Translations under genes and position numbers: made by a program | Shown: piece by piece, positions 1 through 11,700 of the stretch | Position numbering within the stretch: the first letter of the stretch is position 1 | Layout: every line of letters starts with the position of its first letter | Assembly: GCA_004194705.1 (NCBI GenBank) | Contig: SADC01000338.1 | Span: forward strand, 62,001 to 126,000 | Length of the DNA stretch: 64,000 nucleotides | Source of the DNA: Ditylenchus dipsaci | Lineage: Eukaryota > Nematoda > Chromadorea > Rhabditida > Anguinidae | Reading direction: 5' to 3' | The notes under the pieces: model-generated | What the model was told of the DNA's origin: nothing | The model's input: the letters and a program-made list of their open reading frames with translations, nothing else | Database searches by the model: none

Positions 1-65
1 TGTTTTCCCAAAATTATTCAGTTGGTGTGGTTTTTTGTTCTCCAGTTGCTTATATAGCTTCTCAC

Positions 66-617
66 CAGTGTTGTTCATTGGCTCGCGCGATCCAAACGCA
101 AGACTAAATCGCATGTCCTAGCGAGCTATATGGTTCGATATGGCTCGCCTTTATTTATATATGCGAGCCAATTGGCTCGCGTACTTGTTTTTTTTAAGCG
201 AGCAGAATGCGAGCCGAAACCATAAGCCATTTGTATCGCAAACCATTTGGCTCGCAAACAAAACGAATGGTTCGGCTCCCGCTTTTATGTGAGTTTTGAA
301 CGTCGATATTGTTAAAGACAGGAAAGGACAAATAAAGCATTACTAGCTTAATGTTGCAAAATATCAGTCAAAAAATAGAAAAAATAACAAGGTTGGGCTT
401 ATTTCAACTAACACTATTTTCGCGAGCCGAACCATACGCTTATTATAGATGCGAGCCAAATGGCTTGCGAGCTAAGAGCTTTTGTCACTTTGTTCTTTAA
501 CTTGGCGAGCTATATGGCTCGTGAGCCATATAGCTCGCGAACATAGCTATTTGGTGAGCGAGCAGCTCGCGTCCTCTGACGCGATGCTCGCTCGCAAACA
601 AGCAACGCACAACACTG
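66..617. mobile_element. hAT-like non-autonomous element with GCGAGCCA word array
   Basis: Ends read CAGTGTTGTTC and GCACAACACTG as an inverted pair, flanked by cttctcac (58-65) and cttctcca (618-625), an imperfect 8-bp duplication as expected for hAT elements. The body is packed with GCGAGCCA / TGGCTCGC in both orientations, many copies forming local palindromes such as gcgagctatatggctcgc. No transposase reading frame is seen. The class is inferred from end sequence and duplication length. Confidence 0.6.
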
Positions 618-625
618 CTTCTCCA

Positions 626-2440
626 TCATATAGTTGGATTTAGGGCTATCAAATGAGCTATTGACTGAGTGAAAATTGCTTCAAAACTCAGATAAAATTT
701 TAAGACTCCGCTTATAATCCTAACTCGAATTCGGATGCTTGGGCGGAGTCTTTCTATTTAACTTAATTTTTTTAACAGCATCTACTTTATCAATAGCTCA
801 TCTGGAAGTCCTGAATCTTAGCTACAAGATGGCACCAAAAGAATAATTTTTGAGAAATTAAAAAAAAGTTATGGCGTTTCCGAGTGTAAAATCTGGTTTA
901 GCATCCGAAACAGCCTCCTCATTGTGAATGCGCCTTTAGTGTTTTATTTCACTCACTAAATTTTATGCAGTAAGCTTTTTATGATGTAGTTTTTATCATA
1001 ACGCAGAAAATAAATAAATATATATTTAGATTGCGACTTCTCACAGTCCGAGTTCGACATCTGACTTCCTAACTCTTTTGTGGTGAAGCATATAAAAGTT
1101 ATTTTTTCTGACCATGTCCACTAAGTACAGCATTACTTCATAGAAAGCTTATAGCATAGAATTTAGCATATGAAATGAGACACCAAGACAAAAAACAACA
1201 ATTATTTTCAGTTATTTTTTCAAATTTTCAACTTTCTGTTCAAAACCTTTCCGGATTTAAAACATTCCCCCCTTTTAGCAAGGGTTAGCTATCGTAAGGA
1301 AAGGCTTAAACAATTTTCTCTTACAAAAAAACATGACAAAATCTTTGACTCCGTTTTAGATGAAGAATTTTTGTTGTTGTGATTAAGACCTTTGCGACTA
1401 ATACGGCATTTTGTCTTCGAAATGGCCCTTTGATAACTGCTCAACATGTGTTTGATCAAATCGAATATTTTTTTTTATTAAAAAACATATCTTGGTATCC
1501 AAGCTGACATAAAAAAAATTCCACAAGGTCCACAGGTCTCAAAAGGTATTTTTTACACCTTTTTAAGTTTAGGCGAGGGTAGGATGGACTCAAACATTTT
1601 AGGACGCTCTGAATCATTTTTTATTGCTTTTTAAAAACTGACAATTTTTTCGTTGCCGTCTAACATACGTTTGTAAACCCTTGTCTAAGTCTGAAAAATC
1701 TAGGGAGGCCATGGTAAACTCCTTTCTCCTTGGTAGATAGAGCCCAAATGTTTATGAAAAGGGACGGCCGAGAAGTTCACTTTAATAGACCCAATTATTA
1801 AATACAGTGCGTTGCAGAGACACTGATCAAAATGTTAAATCAGAAGATAGAAAAATTGCAACAATTTTGCTTGCAACAATTTGAAAATAAAGTAGAATGT
1901 ATGTTCCAACTAATTTCTTCAGTACTAATAACGGCAATTGTTGAATTATTCAAATCTTCTTCTTAGAAAGAAAAAATCTTTTTTCGCATGAGGTTTTAGA
2001 CTTTTTGGGTGCTTGCACTTGCTTCTATGCTTTTTCATTTTGTTTGACAGGGTCGTGAGAAAGTATTTTAAATAAATTAAACATTTATTTGTGTAGTAGT
2101 CAAATTGTGTCGCTAAAACTTTTCGTTACAGGATTGAAATAATAACATGTCAATGAAGATAAAAATAATGAGTAAGATTTCAAAAAAAAATGGACTAATT
2201 AGAGAAGAATATAGAGAAAAAAAGTTATGCGCTACCTCATTTCGAATGTCAGGTTTCGAAATTTCACTCGAGATAACAAATTTATGTATATTTAATAGCA
2301 GATTCTTAACGGAATCAACTATGCTTATCAGAGATCGAATGTCAGAATTTGGTACTATTGCACTTTAGTAGTCCAACAGAAATTTAGTAGTCCAATATAC
2401 TCAATGTCCAAAATATATATTCAATATTTTAATTTTTGAT
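626..2440. other. No gene seen; small hairpin and one dispersed repeat
   Basis: AT-rich sequence without a convincing exon. A short hairpin pairs agactccgc (703-711) with gcggagtct (743-751). Positions 1566-1610 hold a degenerate copy of the dispersed TTAGGC-AGGGTAGG-GGACTCAAAC sentence that recurs elsewhere in the window. The 73-codon frame at 2147-2368 has no recognisable content. Confidence 0.5.
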
Positions 2441-2499
2441 ATTATTCAGATATTGTGTAATACTTTTGTGTAATACCCTTATAATAAGGGCCACTTTTG

Positions 2500-2950
2500 T
2501 TGAAAAAATGACTGCTTAGATCTATTTGAAAGAGGACGAAAAGCTGTATAGGGAGGGGAAGGGACAAAGAAGGAGCCACATATTTAAAGAGGCTCTCTGG
2601 CAAAAAACAAAGATGTTGAATAAAATTTTGTTCACGAGGGCCTACCGCATATAGAAACTCTGGTATGCATATTGTTTTTATGCATCCAGAGTCACTTTCG
2701 AGTGATTTGTGTCTAAGGTATGTGGGTGTGCGCATCTCAACCCCAAGCCCCCAAGCCCTCTGCGCGCCCGGAGGCGCTTACCTTAGACATGATTCCGAGA
2801 AGTACTCTTGATCAAAAAATGCATATAGAGTCTCTTTTTGCACATCCTAAGTTGAAAAACATGGTAGAGAAACGGCAGAAAAGATATCCAAAAAGACCTC
2901 AATAAGTTGCCCCTTATTGTTACCTTCGCCTTTATTCCTTTTTAGAATCT
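2500..2950. repeat. Copy of the G/C-tract hairpin element (internal part)
   Basis: Contains the shared block of this family: GTATAGGGAGGGGAAGGG, then GCATCCAGAGTCACTTTCGA, a GC-rich snap-back made of CAACCCCAAGCCCCC, then TTACCTTAGACATGATTCC and TGCATATAGAGTCTC. The two halves are imperfect inverted copies of each other. Frames within it (2442-2735 minus, 2720-2905 plus) recur as the same translated sentence in other copies and are repeat translation, not genes. Confidence 0.7.
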
Positions 2951-3039
2951 TTAATCATTGAACTACTAAAGTAGCATTGGGCTACCTAACTTCCATTGTA
3001 CTACTAAAGTGCAATTAACCCATAATTTCAGGTTCGCAC

Positions 3040-3800
3040 AGGTTTGGGAACTTATTTACTCTGGAGGGGCGGGCACCGAATTTTCAACTTTTTCAAAAAA
3101 ATTGTTAGACTTTTCAATCGTAAAATTTTCTAATTTGCAAAGTTTTCTCAGCTGTTTTAGATGTGGATAACTGAAAAAATGACGTCATTACACTTTTCGT
3201 TGCATACTTAAATATCAACAACACTTTCGAAAAATGACACAATTATTTCTTTGAAGTAAAATTTTCACATTTAATTGTCATGAATACCTGAATGATATCT
3301 CATTAGAAAGCCCGCCATTCTTTTGCAGTTCAAATCATTTAAGGTTGAAGTATAGATCCCCCACGGGGAGTGCTCGAATGGAGGATATAACATCATATTC
3401 GTGTTTCTGACCCCGATTTTATGAGAAAGCCGCATATTTTTTTAATTCTGAGAAAAAAATTCATAAATTTGAAAATTTTAAATTGGCGCCTTTTGAATTT
3501 TAAAGGGAATAGGGGCTGTATTGGGAGGGTAAGGGAAAAAAGGGGGCTACTTTTATGGCAGAACGTTAGAAATTTAAATGTTTGTATTCTTCGACTGCCT
3601 CACCATGTTTTTCAACTGGGCCGTGGCAAAAATAGACTCTATATGCATTTTTTGATCAAGAATACTTCTCAGAATCATGTTTAAGGTAAGTGTGCGCGCG
3701 CATCTCTAAGTTAATCAAAATTGGGGATATCTGCCCTCTTGAAGTTGCGTAAGCAAAAATGTTGACTCTGTTGGTTAGAGTTAACTAAAATATTTGAAGC
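3040..3800. repeat. Half copy of palindromic family A plus a G/C-tract element fragment
   Basis: 3160-3320 matches the GACGTCATTACAC...AATGATATC segment of palindromic family A, and 3715-3790 matches its GAAGTTGCGTAAGCAAAAAT...TTGGTTAG segment. Between them, 3360-3700 matches the left half of the complete element at 32143-32945 (GAGGATATAACATCATATTC, GAAAGCCGCATATTTTTTT). This looks like one repeat inserted in another. No gene. Confidence 0.6.
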
Positions 3801-4579
3801 TGGTAGATTTGCGTTTGATATTTGCTAGTCATGTTGATAAAACAAAATTACAAAATTTTAAATTACAAAAAATTTGTCGGGGGCCAAACCGATCAAAAAA
3901 AATTGCCTTGGTCTCCGAAGCATTTCTGACTGAGAAGAATGTTCCATTAACTATGTTAACTGTCTTATTTTTTTTATAAAAATGTGACCATAGTTAAGGG
4001 GACAAAAATTGGTCCATCCTGTAGATAGTCGACTGTAGCTAACCCAAAAGCTGACCCGGAATTGTGTTAACTAAAATCTTTTCAAAAATAAATACAAAGA
4101 TAAGTGTTAAAACAATGCGGAAAAAGGAGAAAGAAAACTTATTAGTATAATTTATAAACAAAAAAGAGTAGTCGTTCACAAAAAGACCGACAAATTCCTC
4201 TTCAACCAAACAGCGAGAGGAAAAATTATGACAGCCACTCAATTTTGCTAACGGCACACTATTTGTTTATTTATTTTTTATTTGGCACTGAGGCGAAAAT
4301 TAAAAGAGAGAAGAGACTTAGGCTTTGCCAATAGACATCCCAAGAAATGTGGTCTCCATTAATGTCTAATATCTGATTCCAAATCCGTCCGCTCTTAAAA
4401 AACTTGGATTTCTACAAATTTGCAGTGGACTCTAATAGTTTATGGAATGAATTAACATTAAAAGTTTTTGAAGAATGTTTTGGCACGCTATCTTTCTTTT
4501 GGATGGACTTGAAATAGCGGATGGAGAACTTTTTGCGGGATGAATTTTTGTAAATATTGTTAATCTAAATAAAATCGGC
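3801..4579. other. No gene seen
   Basis: AT-rich sequence with no repeat family I could match and no convincing coding potential. GGTCCATCCTGTAGATAG at 4012-4029 resembles the tail of the repeat seen at 23419-23702 and 45809-46090. Confidence 0.4.
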
Positions 4580-5160
4580 ACTTGTGCACTTGGAGGGGGG
4601 GGGGGGGGTGGGGGTTGGTCCTTTTTTGTGAACTGTAAATAGTGTTTAGACGTCTCCTAAGTAATTCTTATACGCTAAAAAGGATGAGAAAGTTGTTTAC
4701 TAACAATTTTCGCACCAAAAAAATTTTGGTTACCAAATGTTGACCAATTGCCTTGGTCTCCCAAGTTTTCATACCTCAAAGGGTAAAGAAACTCTGGTAT
4801 GAATGTTATTTTTATGCATCCAGAGTCACTTTCGAGTGATTTGCGTCTAAGGTATGTGGGTGTGCGCATCTCAACCCCAAGCAACCAAGCCCCATTCGGG
4901 GGCGCAGGGGGCTTGGTTGGTTAGAGATGCGCGCACAGACTTACCTTAGACATAATTCCGAGCAAGACTCTTAATCATAAAATGCATATAGAGTCTCTTT
5001 TTGCCAAGCTCCAGTGATCGAAACGTGGTAGGATACCCTAATATAAGATAATTTACCTTGGGGGACCAAGGCAATCGGTCAACCGTTGGTAGCCAATTTT
5101 TTTTGAAAACCTAGTTTTTTAGTGCGGAAATCGTGTTTTTCTCAAATTCTCAAAAGCCTG
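4580..5160. repeat. G/C-tract hairpin element copy with intact left tip
   Basis: Starts CTTGTGCACTTGG followed by a long G run, the same tip as the complete copy at 20308-21622. It continues through CTAAGTAATTCTTATACGC, the GCATCCAGAGTCACTTTCGA block, a GC-rich snap-back around 4880-4925, and GGGGGACCAAGGCAATCGG. The right tip is absent or decayed. The frame at 4675-4884 is repeat translation. Confidence 0.65.
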
Positions 5161-6472
5161 TCCCGTATTTTGAGAATCTGCCCCTTCTCAGGAATCAAAA
5201 AGTCCTAGTAAATTTTAGTATAGTATTTATCATTATTCGAAGCTCCCGCCAAAAAAAATATTAGGGTTTTCAATCGAGAATATACTCGAGTATATATTTG
5301 AAAAATATCTAGATTCTGTCCTTGCGTAAAATTGGGACAAAATATTTTGCATATTTTTTGAAAACCGATTCTTGTTGTCAAATTCCCTATTTGCTTCCCG
5401 ACCGGGAAAATTATTGTCCGGGATTTTACTTGGTTCCGGATTCCGCTCCCGGAGTTAATTCTTTGGTCATCCCACCCCGGTGTCCCGTCCCTAGTTAGGC
5501 CATTCATCATCTCTAGTACAAACAGAATAAGTACCGTTTTTTTCGGGTATATACGTTTCCTTCTTTTTGTCCCAAATGAGACAAAAATGATTTTTTTCTA
5601 TTTTTGGCTTTCTCGTTCTTGTTTGTCGCTCGGCCATTCAAACTTCATCGGCTAGATTCTCGACATGAATTTTCACAATTTATTTGAGCTATGCCTTTGT
5701 TTTTATACGCTTAAAAATGAGTAAAACAATTTTAAGGAATTTTTTAACAAGAAATACAAGTAACTTTTTTAGACACTCCTTGACCATGCCATTTATGTAA
5801 TATTTTTAAGGTAGAAATATTTTCTATCTTTGCTGGTTCGGAAGCATTATCAAGCTATTTTAACCAGGGTACGTAAAAAATTTTAATTGGTACTCTTTTG
5901 GACCTCAAAACTTTTTCATTTTAAAAGGTTTCACATGAAAAATATTTTTTTGGTGCTTTAAATCAATAAACACTCGATGAAATTGCATTTTTTGACGAAA
6001 AATGACCAAATTTTACTTTTTAAAAACTGTGAGCTAAGTACTCTGATTTCAATCCAAACACTTGAAAAGCATCGCGCAAGCGGGTAAGCATAACAAGCTT
6101 CAGTGAAAAATCGCCTACATTGACTTTGACGTCAGCTCTCATGCTTCATTTTTCATCACCTCTTTTTCTTCTAGATCTCGAAAATCTCCGTCTGAGAATC
6201 TCGTTTCTCATGACTACAAAAGAATGATAACCACTGAAAATCAAGTTAATTAAAATGGCAACACAGTTCCATTTCCAACAAAATTTTATTGATTTAATTG
6301 GTGTGGATCGCATGCAGGCGCAGCTCCATATCTTTATTAGGTCAACATCTCATTATGAAAAAATTGGGTTTTCATGTCGGACCTTATTAAATATTTTTTC
6401 AATATTATATTTTGTTCAATTATTACATGTGGAATAGCGTATTTTTTCTAATAAAAAACAATTCCCCCACTA
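5161..6472. other. No gene seen
   Basis: AT-rich, no family match and no credible exon. The 101-codon minus frame at 5205-5510 and the 60-codon plus frame at 6255-6437 lack recognisable motifs, signal peptides or splice-site support. Confidence 0.4.
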
Positions 6473-6480
6473 TATTTTGA

Positions 6481-8096
6481 CGGGCAGGAGAAGAGTGCGC
6501 CAAATCACTTTGCGACAATTCAATTTGGGCCAATGCAATTCATGCCAAAATCAAACTGCGACAGTTCGATTTGGGCCAAAATCGAATCACGCTAAAATCT
6601 TTGACTACTTCTATCACTATTTCTATGGATTTTGATGACAAATTATGTTTATTATTATTGCACACTGATTAAGATGTTTGCGTATCGCCTTTCGTATTGT
6701 TTTTTTTAGTTTGTTTTTACTGTTGTTTTACCGTTATTCATCCTTTAGCAATGGCCAACAAACATCGCACGCTTTTGAAAAACTGCTACTTTACCCATCT
6801 TAACCCTACAATGTATGTACTTTTAAGTATGTGGACATCCACGTGGATGACCTAAAAAAATTAGCTGAAATTTAAAAAAGCACTTTTTGCGATTCAAAAT
6901 CATATGGTGAATCCGGTCTGGTAAGACCAAATTTTCGAATTTACTTACCCAAACCTCAAGGTTGATATACACCTGGATAGGCTGAAAAATAAATCATACC
7001 GAAAATAAATCATCATATCATACGTGAAATCTTGAGGAGAATCTGGCTTAAAAAGACTAAAATATTGATTGTACCCGAACAAACGCCAAAACCATGAATA
7101 GGTACCCTCGAATGAGGCGGATATTGACCAGAATGGCTTGAAAAAAAATCCGTCAAAGACAAAAATAAACCATTTTTCCTGGCCTAAATTTGCATAGCAG
7201 AACCAATACCAAAACTGTTATTCCTGTTACCTGAAACCGTAACCTGAGGTAGGTACCCTTGGGCATAGGATCCACCTGGGTGGCCTAAAAGCTTTCCGAA
7301 AATCTTGAACCAATTATCTTATCATAGTTTAAATTGCACGGAAAATACGGTTTTGTAAGGCCAAAATATCGGTGTCACCAAATCCAACTCTGACTTGTCA
7401 AGTGGGTACCCGTGGGTAAATGGTGCTCGTTCGAAAAGATCTTTAGCCGAATTGACCTCATAAAATGGATATCCACGTATGTCAGGAGCGTCGGTAGGTA
7501 TGCCTGTATGGTATGTAGGTATAGCACAACGTTCTCACCACATTACATAGCTAGAGAAGGTAAGATGTAAATGTCCAAAATGACATAGATAACGGTTTCT
7601 AAAAACATATGCGTGAGTGAGTATGGAGGCAAAAATAGGCCTATAACAGGGTTTTCCAAGAAATAGTGCGCAAACACAGAAGGTTTTGAAAACAAAATTT
7701 TCCAAACTCATTTCTCAGAAAAACTCTATTTCCAAGCTAGTTTATCCAAAAATCAAATTCCATAACTTGCATTTCAAAACTGAAAATGTCGAGAACCAAT
7801 ACAGCGGCTGTACAAGGCTTATAACAGCCTTGTTGGTATGCGTATCGAGCTAAAAACGCTCAGCGCTCGACTTAAAAATTAATAGAGATAATGTCGCAAA
7901 GTGATTTGGCCCAATGCGATTTTGGCCCAAACTGAATTGTCGCAATTTGGTTTTGGCACAATTTGAATTGACGCAATACGCATTGGCCCAATTTGATTCT
8001 GGACCAAATTGAATCAATTCAAAGGGATTTGGCGCAATTTGATTTTGGCCCAAATTGAGTTGTCGCAAAGTGATTTGGCGCACTCTTCTCCTGCCC
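6481..8096. mobile_element. hAT-like element, GGGCAGGAG family, with exact 8-bp target duplication
   Basis: The left end GGGCAGGAGAAGAGTGCGCC pairs as an inverted repeat with the right end ending CTCTTCTCCTGCCC. Flanks are ATTTTGAC at 6473-6480 and ATTTTGAC at 8097-8104, an exact 8-bp duplication. Inside each end the word GCGACAATTCAA / TTTGGGCCAA is reiterated. The central part (6600-7850) has no identifiable transposase frame. It shares its tip with the smaller element at 39484-40205. Confidence 0.8.
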
Positions 8097-8439
8097 ATTT
8101 TGACTACCATTTCATAGTTAAGGCCAATTTCATATTGACATTTTCAAGATTTTTAGAAGTTTGATAATATTAAATGTTTTTTGGTATTCAAGGACGGGCT
8201 TCTAAGTCTGTTCTAACATCGGCTTGCTATCACTGCGCCTGATTAGTTAAATTACTATATATAATTAGTAAAAAAGGGAAAAACCTTATAAATTGCAAAA
8301 AATGAAAATTGAAGGTTAATTAATCATAAGTAACAAAAATTTTGCACTCTGAAAACGCTGGACACAGGTATTATGACGCTAGCGGATGGTTCAGGAATGG
8401 TTTTATTATTAAAATGAATATTTAATCGCAAATGTAAAA

Positions 8440-8640
8440 TTTGACGCTACTTTGATATGAACCTCCTACCAACCCTAACCTAAAAATTATTAGGGGGGGG
8501 TATATCGTAGTAGCGCCTAAAATTTTTACAGTTACAGTCAAGTCTCGATATAGTGACACCTTGAGCGTCATTTGGTTGGTTTTATTAACAAATAGAGCGT
8601 ACTAGACCCTTGATATACTGACACCTAGCGCCGGTCCCGA
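8440..8640. repeat. Two truncated element tips
   Basis: 8491-8514 reads as a G run then TATATCGTAGTAGCGCC, the right tip of the G/C-tract family. From 8535, after a TA, CAGTCAAGTCTCGATATAGTG resembles the left tip of the TA-flanked CAGTCGAACCTC family, followed by two more words of the type TGACACC. No partner end was found for either. Confidence 0.5.
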
Positions 8641-8779
8641 CTAACAAAATGGGCAAAACTTTTTTCTGTCGCCAAAACCCCTTTTCTGTCGTAAACTGTT
8701 TTTTTTCTTTAAAAACAGGTATTATTTTGCTAATATACAACTGTTTTAAACAAGTGGACGATATTTGCTTTTATCTTCT

Positions 8780-10460
8780 TGTTTTTCAGGTAAGAATCAT
8801 GGACTCAGCTGAGAATCAAGCTTGAGGTATATCACGAACCACGTAAAGGATGTCCGAAAATTTCTGGACGTGAGGATTGGTTGGCCTACCTTTTATTTAT
8901 ATTTCTTAGCTTTGAGAATATATATTCAAAGATTCCTAGTTGTGAATTTAGGTCTGCTGCTCAGGTAAATTTTGCTTTTTCACACAATTCCGATACAGCT
9001 GGACATGCTCATTAACTGACGAGAGTCACAAATTTTTGTTTATGTGGCAGCTATTGACTTTGTCGGGCTGTGTGTGGTGGAAATGTCATTCTCTATGTGC
9101 CTTCGTGCTCCTGCCCAAGACAGTATGGCTAGGCCTCTGTAACATAACCGTCGGAGCATGCTAACTTGATAGAAGAGGCGGTACTTATTTAGATTACGCC
9201 ACACCTTTCATTTTTTTATGAAAAGTGACCTTAAATCACTTCTTTAACTACTTTTTTCAGTTGACACGATGAAAGAAACATACCTGAATACTTTTTGCGT
9301 AAAAAATTTCAAAGTTTAACAAAAAAATTCTTTGGCTCTCTTAAGTAAGATTATCTTTTTGAAGTACTAAAGCTCAAATTTTGGTGATTTTTTCAAATTT
9401 TTCTTTTTACAAAAGAGCGAAAAATGTCTTTTTGTGCATTTATGATCAACATTCTTGCTTGTATTCAAGTTTGTACTCTGACTCTTTAGGCTAAGGGCTT
9501 GAAGGTGCGCGTGCATACATACTTTTGAATAAAATCACTGAAAGTGACGTACTATGAATGGACACAGCTTCTTTGTGGACAAAAAGACTTTTTGGGTAAA
9601 AATCAGCTAGGTGAAAAAGACTTTCCACAAAAAGCTTTGTTTTGTATAAAAATTGTAAATCAATGCACACGCAGCATGAAAAACTTGTACAAGATTTTGT
9701 TCATGCATTAGCTACACAGAATAAAACATGTCTGACAATAGTACTTTTATCTTTGTTGACTTAAAACCGATCATCAATTCATGCTAAAACACCTTTAAAA
9801 GACAATCTATTTTAGAATTGGAAGTATTTCGTTCATAAAACTTTGAAATTTTTTACGCAAAAAGTATTCAGGTATGTTTCTTTCATCGTGTCAACTGAAA
9901 AAAGTAGTTAAAGAAGTGATTTAAGGTCACTTTTCATAAAAAAATGAAAGGTGTGGCGTAATCTAAATAAGTACCGCCTCTTCTATCAAGTTAGCATGCT
10001 CCGACGGTTATGTTACAGAGGCCTAGCCATACTGTCTTGGGCAGGAGCACGAAGGCACATAGAGAATGACATTTCCACCACACACAGCCCGACAAAGTCA
10101 ATAGCTGCCACATAAACAAAAATTTGTGACTCTCGTCAGTTAATGAGCATGTCCAGCTGTATCGGAATTGTGTGAAAAAGCAAAATTTACCTGAGCAGCA
10201 GACCTAAATTCACAACTAGGAATCTTTGAATATATATTCTCAAATCTAAGAAATTAAGCCAAGCAATCCTCAGATATAGCAATTTTCGGACATCCTTCAC
10301 GTGGTTCCTGATTCGGTAACACTTTACTTGCACCCCCCCCCCCCCCGGCTGACCCACTTTCAAGGTGAATTTTTAAAGGGGGGGGGCAAGTAAAGTTTAG
10401 CCCCTGATTCATCTGAAGCTTGATTCTCAGCTAAGTCCGTGATATTTACCTGATATTTAT
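8780..10460. repeat. Long inverted duplication, arms about 0.6 kb
   Basis: 8780-9320 is repeated in reverse complement at about 9840-10460 around a 0.5-kb unpaired centre. The inner 400 bp of the arms (about 8940-9320 and 9840-10250) are almost identical, while the outer parts differ and the right arm alone carries an 88-bp insertion (10315-10402). The outer arm contains the 3' part of the coding-like segment described at 10411-10612. No known transposon ends were seen at the arm boundaries. Confidence 0.85.
10315..10402. mobile_element. 88-bp miniature element with exact 8-bp target duplication
   Basis: Begins GGTAACACTTTACTTGC and ends GCAAGTAAAGTTTAGCC, with C and G runs between. Flanked by CCTGATTC at 10307-10314 and again at 10403-10410. 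The corresponding place in the left arm of the surrounding inverted duplication (about 8826-8842) has no insert. The 8-bp duplication fits hAT or ISXO2/Merlin-type elements; the sequence is too short to choose. Confidence 0.85.
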
Positions 10461-10612
10461 GACCTAGACCTTGCACATGCAGAAAGTTAGATTGCCATTC
10501 TGTTAGATCTATTTTAAAATGATGGATTTTTGTCATCATTTTATTCAAAAAGGCATCTGTATGGCTTTTTATGAAATATTTTTCTTCATTTTCCCAGTCT
10601 TCTGCTGTTATA
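10411..10612 (-). pseudogene. Exon-like segment of an unrecognised protein, interrupted downstream
   Basis: Minus-strand frame beginning after a plausible AACAG acceptor; it contains KSHTDAFLNKMM, HHFKIDLTEWQ and NITDLAENQ. I do not recognise the family. The segment deserves attention because its first part is repeated, still open, at 10800-10904, and its last part is present in the left arm of the inverted duplication at about 8795-8826. The 88-bp element at 10315-10402 sits immediately downstream; across the restored junction the frame soon stops at TGA. It may be one exon of a small multi-exon gene family now broken. Neighbouring minus-strand segments at 10800-10904 and 11035-11349 lie in the right order to be upstream exons. 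Confidence 0.45.
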
Positions 10613-10639
10613 TTCACTCATAAAATATATAAAAAATAG

Positions 10640-10735
10640 AATTTGGTTATTCGAGCTCGAGCTCGACCTGCCTATGTGAGCACCTTTTGTAGATCGAGCT
10701 CGACCCCGACCTCGACTCGCCTATGTGAGCACGGG
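10640..10735. repeat. Two tandem GAGCTCGA-rich units
   Basis: TCGAGCTCGA-type words followed by CTATGTGAGCAC occur twice (about 10652-10684 and 10693-10732) between the two exon-like copies. Probably a remnant of a word-array element; no ends identified. Confidence 0.4.
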
Positions 10736-10799
10736 GTAAGTACACATAAAATTTTCTAAAAATTATTAAAATTATACATTTTAAAATTTTAGCGCTTTT

Positions 10800-10904
10800 T
10801 GCACATAAAGAAATTTAGATTGCCATTCTGTTAGATCTATTTCAAAATGATGGATATTTGTCATCATTTTATTCAAAAAGACATGTGTATGGCTTTTTAT
10901 AAAA
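10800..10904 (-). pseudogene. Second copy of the KSHT...DLTEWQ exon
   Basis: Minus-strand frame with FIKSHTHVFLNKMM, IHHFEIDLTEWQ and FLYVQ, clearly homologous to 10411-10612 with several conservative amino-acid differences (D/H, A/V, K/N, K/E, N/K, H/Y). The pattern, changes in codons but an intact frame over about 35 residues, suggests both copies were once under protein-level selection. Upstream of it the frame is broken. Product unknown. Confidence 0.45.
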
Positions 10905-11034
10905 TATCGCACTCGAAGCCATCTTTTAGGAATACACTTCAGCAATCTGGTTTAGAAAAAGCATTTTTTGTTAGCTATATTCATGGAAGCTAATTTAAAA
11001 AATTTTCTAATATCCATCTAACGCCTTCAGGTGG

Positions 11035-11349
11035 CTAGCAAATTAAAAAGAAGGCATCAATTATCGTAAAAAGAAAATAAAAAATAGATATATTTTGTAG
11101 ACTGGAATATAGATACTCAAAGTCGAGGGGCTGCCCTAACGGGTGAAAGAAAAGTTCATATCGGATGTTCAAATCCTTATCTTTTATCAATGTTGCGATC
11201 ATGTCTCTTTTTTCTATTACCGTTTTGTAGCCCTGCATCTCCTCTTTCAAATGGCATATTGCCTTTAGCTTGATTATTTTGGATAAGTCAACATTTGACT
11301 CCAAAGACTTGTCAGGTAATTTTGAGAACTTGACCAGCGTTTTCATCAT
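11035..11349 (-). CDS. Unrecognised 104-residue helical ORF, possibly an upstream exon
   Basis: Open minus-strand frame starting MMKTLVKFSKLPDK and running through KLKAICHLKEEMQGYK, IEKRDMIATLIKDKDLNIR and FFHPLGQPLDFEYLYSSLQ. It is rich in charged helix-forming residues; the last 15-20 residues turn hydrophobic and may be intronic. I do not recognise the family. Strong support for a real protein comes from 11701-11854 on the opposite strand, where a diverged copy keeps the same residues (ICRLKEKMQG, IATLLRNKALKIR). A hairpin element (11350-11625) separates the two. It may belong with the coding segments at 10.4-10.9 kb; start and end are uncertain. Confidence 0.5.
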   Translation of the reverse strand: MMKTLVKFSKLPDKSLESNVDLSKIIKLKAICHLKEEMQGYKTVIEKRDMIATLIKDKDLNIRYELFFHPLGQPLDFEYLYSSLQNISIFYFLFTIIDAFFLIC

Positions 11350-11625
11350 TTTAACTGGTCAAATATTAGGTCGTGTCAAAAGTTTGCAGCTTTTTTTTTC
11401 AAAACCCATATTTCTGGCATTGCGTTTTTACAAAAAAATTTAAATAAATTTTTTAAAAGTTTACCACTCATTTTGTAGCTGAAAATCTTGGCTACGAAAT
11501 GAGTGGTAAACTTTTGAAAAATTGATTAAAAATTATTTGTGAAAACGCAATGCCATAAATATGGGTTTTGAAAAAAACGCTGCAAACTTTTAACACTACC
11601 TAATATTTTATTAAATTTCACTCGT
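11350..11625. mobile_element. Hairpin element (MITE-like)
   Basis: Near-perfect palindrome centred at about 11485: TAGGTCGTGTCAAAAGTTTGC at the left pairs with GCAAACTTTTAACACTACCTA at the right, and GAGTGGTAAACTTTTGAAAA is repeated inverted near the centre. It lies exactly between two inverted copies of the same coding segment. Element class not determined. Confidence 0.7.
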
Positions 11626-11700
11626 TGCGGCAATATCTCATTATCATGTTGTAGCGCAGCCAAGAGCTACAACACCCACGGTACATATTTTTTCTGTACA

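Noticed and set aside
2442..4884. ORFs starting MRTPTYLRxKSLESDSGCIK
   Set aside because: The same peptide recurs in every copy of the G/C-tract element, usually overlapping its palindromic block, with no conserved longer protein.
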